A stretch of 64,000 nt of DNA, from assembly GCA_035772785.1 (NCBI GenBank), contig JAOCPU010000019.1:434001-498000 (forward strand), written 5' to 3'. Shown piece by piece: positions 58,161-64,000 of the stretch; position 1 is the first letter of the stretch, and each line of letters starts with the position of its first letter. Both the position numbers and the translations under genes were made by a program. This stretch comes from Phlebiopsis flavidoalba. Lineage: Eukaryota > Basidiomycota > Agaricomycetes > Polyporales > Phanerochaetaceae. The notes under the pieces were generated by a model that made no database searches, was not told where the DNA came from, and worked only from the letters and a program-made list of their open reading frames with translations.

Positions 58161-58919
58161 TTTATTTTAGACTATCACCATGAACGACTTCTCTTGGAGC
58201 TCGGGGAGGGAAACAAAACAGACGTACAAGTGCGAGGCCTCGCACTCTGCCGCCTCTTATAGGCACCGCAAAGTACGCTTGCACTGCGCTGACGCATTCC
58301 GTTATCGAGCTAACCTTGAAAAGGCCCAAACAAAAGTTCTGTCGCATGAAGCTGAGATATCGTTGCTCTCACGAGTACGGGGATGTATGTGTCACCACGG
58401 AGCTGGCCATGCAGACATTAAAAGCCAACGCCGGCAGGTAAAAAGATGGTGGTGAGCGAAGCTACCAGGCAGTTCAACACCTGGCCTGTGACGGCCTCTA
58501 TGTCCCGAAGCATTGAGTGGACGCGCTACTCTCAGCAAGTGACTCGAGCCTTAACTGCCTGAAACATACATCAAGTCACGCTGTAGGTTGAACTCTCATT
58601 ACCTGTACGTGCCCTTCCTAACAAGATGACAATTTCGATCAGTATTACTCTGCAAGGCCTAGTGTGGGCACATCACGACCTTCTCAGTATATGACAGCCT
58701 TGCGACTAGCCTCTCTACCCAACCACCCCCACTTCCTGGTAGTACCGAGCGGTTCAGGCTGTCGATCCTTACCAGCGGCGTCCGTGTTCGAGCGAGTTTG
58801 TCAAGGACCGCGGTAACCTCTGGTGCGACACACTAATCTCCCTGGCTTACTCTAGTGATTTGTCCTACAAACTGCGTCTCGACCGACGCCCCTCAGGAGC
58901 TGCGCTTTCCAGCTCCACT
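58161..58919. other. Stretch without a recognised gene
   Basis: About 760 bases. A plus-strand frame at 58180-58455 shows no known motif. Nothing further can be supported. Confidence 0.3.
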
Positions 58920-59807
58920 ATGCCGCCGAGGACGACAATTGCCAAACCCTCTATGGTCCTGACGGTGCCCACGCCGATACCCCCACAATCCCCAGTGTTC
59001 GTTCCCCAATCACCGATCACGGCGTCCAAGTTCTTCGATGCACATCGACGACGGAACGGTCCCCAACGGGTTTCTCAGACGGTCTCTCGGACATCCCCTC
59101 ATTGGCCAACCCCCGCCTTCTCTCGGCCTCTGCGGCGACTGCGGGCTCTTCGAGTTCGAGCACGGCCTGCAGTGCGACGACTGCCGACTGCGACCGGCGG
59201 TGGCTCGCATGCAAGGTTTGGTACCACGCCCACGACGGCGGCCGCATAAAACGCTGGCTCAGCGCGCCGTACATCAGCCAGGCGAGAGCACGAACGCGCC
59301 ACAACGCGCGCCATCATGCCACGGCCTCGGCATCCCCGGCTGTTGGCGATCGTCCCGACGCGGCGGTAGAGCATGCGGGCGACCCGCCGCCTGTGCGCGT
59401 AGTGGCAGGCCTTCAGGCGCGCGCGGGCCTTTGTCAAGACCCTGGGGGGGTGTGCGTGGCCAAGGGCCTCGATTGTACTCGAAGACCTCTTCCCTCGCTC
59501 GACGAGCCCTCTACTCGTACGCAATGCGCGGCTGCGCCCGACTCCTCGCATTCTGAAGAACGTTGTTGGGGCTGCTCGACTCGGGTCTCTCTGGCAGCGA
59601 CTCGCTGTAATCGCAACAGGACAAGCACAGACGACGGGCACGCATGCGGCGGGCTCCAGGGCTGAGCTCGTCGTGTCCGCATGTGACCCTTTGACGGAGA
59701 CCCTTCGCAATTACCTGTTCTCTGGACGGCAGCGCCGGCGCTTGTCCAAAACCGAAGTGGAGGACTCCCCCCGACCAGGCGGGAAACGCCCACAGCCCCT
59801 AACGTAA
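58920..59807 (+). CDS. Hypothetical protein with a Cys-rich zinc-ribbon-like motif
   Basis: Not recognised as a known family. The start at 58920 gives MPPRTTIAKPSMVLTVPTPI and a Pro/Ser/Thr-rich disordered segment. After a frame break, GTVPNGFLRRSLGHPLIGQP leads to LGLCGDCGLFEFEHGLQCDD and then CDRRWLACKVWYHAHDGG (about 59130-59245): CxxC...CxxC...C spacing suggests a zinc-binding ribbon. The C-terminal part (VVSACDPLTETLRNYLFSG, SKTEVEDSPRPGGKRPQP) ends at the TAA 59805-59807. Both strands are open here because of high GC content, so confidence rests on the cysteine module and consistent plus-strand direction. Confidence 0.45.
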
Positions 59808-60491
59808 TCGCCGAGTTAGAGCCCAACATTCTAGAGCCCTAGTAATGTCTCTTCTCCTCTGGATATTATTGTCGAATGATGATCGTCATTTCTCTTGTAA
59901 CCCGGCGAATGCCCAGTGCAGCTGCTGCCGTTGTGGATTCACCGACAAACGAAGCACTTGGTGAGTGGGCCTATTGAATTGAGTGCATTACTTTGGGGCG
60001 ATCCCGCGCGTATGCTGCGGGCATGTTTTCGATGTGTGAATGGCGGTAGGCAGTGAATGCATAAAGACGTCTTCTAGCAGATGCCAACGGTGGCGACGCG
60101 CAACCACGACCCACTCATTAACCTTACCAACAGCAACTGGTGCGTATGGTGGACAACGGTTATTAAAAATCTCTCACAGGCTTCCGGTCATATTTAATCG
60201 TGAGTGTCTCTTCGTGATTTTGGGTGGCGGACAACGGAGGCCCAAGAGGCGGGGAGGCGAAAGACGACGGGGCGGCCCGGAGTGGTTCGGCGCGGCCGTG
60301 TCGGGGCTCCGTCCTGCCCCATTGGCGCCGGGCGCCGGGCGGACTGGACTGGATGAGCAGTACCGAACTGTCGTTCTGCTCACCCGCTCCTCTGGTTCGC
60401 CTGCCCCTCGTCTTTTTACCCCCCAGCCAGCGCAATGCGAACCACCACACCATCATCCGCCCCCAACCTCACCCAAGCCCCCGCTGCGACC
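59808..60491. other. Intergenic stretch upstream of the Nramp gene
   Basis: About 680 bases. Open frames on both strands are short of any motif. Presumably promoter and 5' UTR of the transporter. Confidence 0.35.
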
Positions 60492-62730
60492 ATGTCCCTT
60501 CAAGACGACGTGCGCGGACAAGATGCAGGCGTCGACATCCCGCGCGAGCCGGGTCTACTCACACCTCCGGAAGAGCGTCCGCACGGCTATGGATCACGTC
60601 GTTACCCACACCGGTGTGGGAATCGTCTGTGCGGTGGGTGGCATACTTTGACCCGTACGCGGCCCGTATTCTCCTGTCTACACGTCTATGAGCTCATCGT
60701 GCCTGCAGCGGCAATTGGGGTGCTGGACCTTCAAGCAGGCTCACAGTATGGGTACAAGCTCCTGTTCGTCGTCCTACTATCTGGATAATATTCGCCGATG
60801 TTCTTTCTTCCAAGGTGTGTTATCTCGCATCGACCCGCGCTCCGGTGTAATGACGGACCATTCATACAGATTCTGGCTTCGCGGTTGGGCTGCGTGACAG
60901 GGCTCGGTATGCTCCTCAAGCGCTAAGGATATGTCATTCGAGTCACTGACGCTGTCCAGATCTTGCCCTCGCATTGTCGCCTTTTGCTGCACTCGGCGCG
61001 CAAAACATAGCTAACCCTTCTGTAACCGATGGGCGCTGCTCTACCCGCTCTACATCCTTTCAGAAGCGGCTATTATTGCCACAGATCTCGCAGAGCTCCT
61101 AGGATCGGCGATCGCGCTTGTTTTGCTCTTCCCAAAACTCCCGCTATGGGCTGGCGTCCTCATCACTGCATCTGATGTCTTCATTCTGCTGCCTCGCTTT
61201 GAAAGATCCCCTCGGAGGCAAGCCGGTGAGATTGTTTGAGATTATTATTGGCGCATTGGTATGTTTCATGCCGCCTCTATTCAGCTTTTCTGATGAGTCG
61301 TTCAGGTCTTCACCGTGCTAGTCTGCATGGCAATCATTATTGCGCAAGTGGACGTACATTGGGGCGATGCATTCGACGGGTTTCTACCTTCAAAATGGCT
61401 GTTCAAATCAGGCGCTCTATACACCTGTGAGCATAGACAAGTCCTCGCAAAGAGCTACCGATGACTGACCTGACGTAGCTATCGGTATCATTGGCGCCAC
61501 GGTCATGCCTCACAGCATCTTCCTCGGATCCGCACTCTCGACCCAAAATAGATTGCCCACGCAGACCAAGCTCAGTCGCGTGGACTCGTCCCTCACCGTA
61601 GACTCGGAGACGACATGTGTGCCGCGCACCTTCCACTTCAGGTTCGCCGTCCCCGGATGGGCCGAGCTTCTCCGTCGCACCAAACGGGGGTTCGCCAAAC
61701 ACGTTCCGCATTGTTCCTGCGGACGAGTTCGCAGCAGAACCCAAGACCCATGCGGACCGCGAGAACAAACGAGTTCACGTTCGTGCGCGCGCACATCTAC
61801 CACGGCATGGTGGACATAACCTTGAGCCTGCTCGGTCTGGCCGTTGTGATCAATGCTCTGTCAGTTGCCGCTTGATGTAACCTTCCATTGATCTGGACCT
61901 GACACATTGTGTCAACCTTAGTATCCTCATCCTCGCTAGCGCCGTGTTCTTTTTACGGCAAAGGACAGGGCACAGGTGGCCCAGCGAGTCTCTTCGACGC
62001 GTACGACCTGCTCAAACGAATTGTCGGCCAAGGTGAGCGCATCATGTTCCGCCCTACTTCTGCTGGATGCTGATATTTTTCCCCAGGCTCAGCGACACTG
62101 TTCGCACTAGCGCTTCTAGCGTCGGGACAGAGTTCGTCCATTATCGCAACCATGGCGGGCCAGACCGTATCCGAAGGTTTCCTCCGCTGGCGCGTCTCGG
62201 TGAGCCTCGCTCCAGCTCGCTCCCCTGTCCCATCTGAACCTAGCTGACCCACATGCAGCCCATCTTCCGGCGAGTAATCACACGCGCAATCGGGCTCGTG
62301 CCCTCGATGGCCGTCGCGATCGCCGCGGGGTCGCAACGGCGTCGACACGCTGCTCGTCGCGTCGCAGGTCGCGCTTTCGATCGTCCTGCCCTTCATCGTC
62401 TTCCCCCTGCTCTACCTCACCGGCTCGAGCGCGATCATGTCCGTCAAGAAGGCGCCCACTCCCCTCGAGGACGCCGCCGCGGATGCCGCGGACGACGGTA
62501 AACCGGACACGCCCAAGCCCGTTGAGGACGTTGCAGATGCGTCGGCGACCGCGGTGGTGCGTGACGTCGAGAGCGCGCTCGAGATTGTTGATTACTCGAA
62601 TCCGAAGATTGTTGCTGTATTGGGGTGGCTGCTCTGGATCGTCGTTGTCGCGGCGAACGTGTATGCGATTGTTACGCTCGGGCTTGGGGCAGGAAGTAGT
62701 AGTGGTGATATCAATACCCTGAATGTTTAA
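60492..62730 (+). CDS. SMF1: Nramp-family divalent metal (Mn2+/Fe2+) transporter, Smf-like
   Basis: Proton-coupled importer of manganese and other divalent metals with about 11 membrane helices. Starts [20 protein letters not shown], then [20 protein letters not shown] and helix 1, whose metal-binding DPGNW motif is split by an intron and an indel (DP at about 60652, GNWG at about 60710). Then [39 protein letters not shown] (about 61050-61110), [28 protein letters not shown], the helix-6 motif [20 protein letters not shown] (61490-61550; MPHxxFLGS), [34 protein letters not shown] (62110-62170), [17 protein letters not shown], and an acidic C-terminal loop with a last helix. Stop at 62728-62730. 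Metal specificity is inferred from the family. Confidence 0.9.
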
Positions 62731-63469
62731 CTACATTGTATATCACGCAATTATTGTACAGGATGGGTACTATCGGGACATTGTAGCATTAATGTGAAGC
62801 ATACTTCATTTACACGATGTGGCGCCAGGTGTGGGCATGCGGCTGACATAGGGAATGCGCTATCATTGAGATTGCGCGGGACAGGTCTCGAGGTGAAAGC
62901 ATTCACCTAGAGTGCATGTTCCGAACTGAGCTAGAGCTCCTGATGTCAACGACGACTGGAGGGGTATATCAATCGCTCGCGGGGCGGCAGTGGCACTTCC
63001 GGACCCGTAGGTTCAGTTTTCATACAGGACTACGCCTACAAAGAGCCTATATTGGATCTCCCCGGTGGACCCGAGAAACTGATTGAGTTGCACTAGGATT
63101 GTCACTCACTAGCACTACCCGCATGCGCTCCGGCCCAGCCAAAAACGTTTTAAGCAATCGTCCATCTGACATGTATCCAGATCTACCGATTGTCATTCAT
63201 CCATGGGTCGTTGAAATTACATCGCCAACCATGGGCATAACTCCTCTACGCCTCCACAAAACATCCAATTAATTCTTACTCACTGCCTCGCGATGTCAGC
63301 GAGGGAGCGCATACACAGGAGGGTAATTCATGTCGGAATTCATTAGATTTACCACCGGACGGGCATAGAAGATACAGAGCAGATAGTGATGCAAGGATGT
63401 GTTGAGGCAAGCTACGGGTGTTGCAATGATGATGAAAATGATAAGTTATGAAGGACGGAAGAAGTGAGC
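62731..63469. other. Convergent intergenic region
   Basis: About 740 bases between the Nramp and UTP14 stops. No gene recognised. Holds both 3' UTRs. Confidence 0.4.
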
Positions 63470-64000
63470 CTATGTGAGCTTCTCCAGAGGAGTAATGATC
63501 GTTCCCATCTACACGCCACGTTAATATCCGTTTTTCCACACAAAGGTACTATTGATGCAAACCTTTTTGACGACCTTTGGCAAGGTACAATAACACGTTG
63601 GAAGCCAACCCTGGTGTTCCACTCTGCTCCAATCGGCGTGTCCATGCTGCGCTCGAACTGGGCCTTGCTCGTATACGGGAAACGGCAAGTCTTTGACGAG
63701 GTATTTCGCCGCCTTCTTGTCGCGCTTCTCGGATATGATGAACATGCGCCTTGTTGTAGTCCGCGCGGGATGTCGGATCGACGAAGGAGGGAAACGGCAA
63801 CCTTTTTGATGAGGTAGGGTTTTTGATGGGGGCCTTCTTGGTTCCTGTGCCTCCCCATGATCCCTGTGTAGATGGTTAGAACAAAGCATGACTACTGTCC
63901 CCGTAGTATCGCTTCAATACCCATCACCCGGGAGTGTCATGTCCCACCTCTTTCGGAGCATCCTCCTGCATCTCCCTTCGCTTCGCCTCCGCGAACTCCT
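63470..64000 (-). CDS. UTP14: U3 snoRNP-associated protein UTP14, C-terminal part
   Basis: Component of the small-subunit processome needed for 18S rRNA maturation in the nucleolus; it activates the helicase Dhr1. Only the 3' end lies in the window; the gene continues beyond 64000. On the minus strand I see EFAEAKRREMQEDAPKEV, then a frame-broken LPGWGSWG block, KRLPFPSFVDPTSRADYNKA, HVxIISEKRDKKAAKYLVKD, LPFPYTSKAQFERSMDTPIG, AEWNTRVGFQR and TLPKVVKK. A short last intron (about 63506-63560) leads to the exon MGTIITPLEKLT, with stop at 63470-63472. These are the diagnostic C-terminal blocks of the family. Three frames must be combined, again because of single-base indels. Confidence 0.87.

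Overview
This looks like nuclear genome sequence from an Agaricomycete, most likely a wood- or litter-degrading, Polyporales-like fungus. The evidence is short GT-AG introns in almost every gene, gene families typical of mushroom-forming fungi (DUF6533 membrane proteins, an F-box-like family, polyporopepsin-type proteases, CBM1-tagged mannanases, a fatty acid dioxygenase), and compact spacing. No bacterial operons, ribosome binding sites or CRISPR arrays are seen, and I recognised no tRNA or rRNA gene.

Layout. 1-3677: 3' part of a psi-factor producing oxygenase (Ppo, +). 4074-5950: aspartic protease A (-). 7269-9078: choline/ethanolamine phosphotransferase (-). 10069-11758 and 15155-16895: paralogous DUF6533 membrane proteins (+), with a type-B carboxylesterase (11809-13961, -) between them. 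17053-18820: aspartic protease B (-). 19842-22102: F-box-like family protein (-). About 22.1-29.6 kb has no recognisable gene but holds foldback sequences and a degenerate array of ~195 bp repeats. 29652-30460: coiled-coil protein (-). 30759-33010: serine carboxypeptidase S10 (-), with a 585 bp MITE-like element just upstream of its start. 33972-35776: CBM1-GH5 mannanase A (-). 36378-38331: Met1-type uroporphyrinogen methyltransferase (-), head to head with SRP14 (38640-39336, +). 39578-42261: DUF726/Mil1-like hydrolase (+). 42.3-45 kb: weakly supported genes. 45384-46586: AT-rich element with mariner-like termini. 47177-49165: mannanase B (+). 49654-55450: SMC4 (+), tail to tail with a CDK-like kinase (55496-57150, -). 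57.8-59.8 kb: hypothetical genes. 60492-62730: Nramp metal transporter (+). 63470 to the end: C-terminus of UTP14 (-).

How the genes fit together. At least six predicted secreted hydrolases (two aspartic proteases, a carboxylesterase, a carboxypeptidase, two mannanases) sit within 45 kb, mixed with housekeeping genes for chromosome condensation, protein targeting, ribosome biogenesis, phospholipid synthesis and siroheme synthesis. Three families are present twice, pointing to local duplication.

Caution. Almost every conserved gene carries one or more 1-base insertions or deletions, often in short homopolymers, including genes expected to be essential (SMC4, SRP14, UTP14). This is best explained by uncorrected sequencing errors, so CDS spans below run from start codon to stop codon and include introns and apparent frameshifts; exon edges are approximate.
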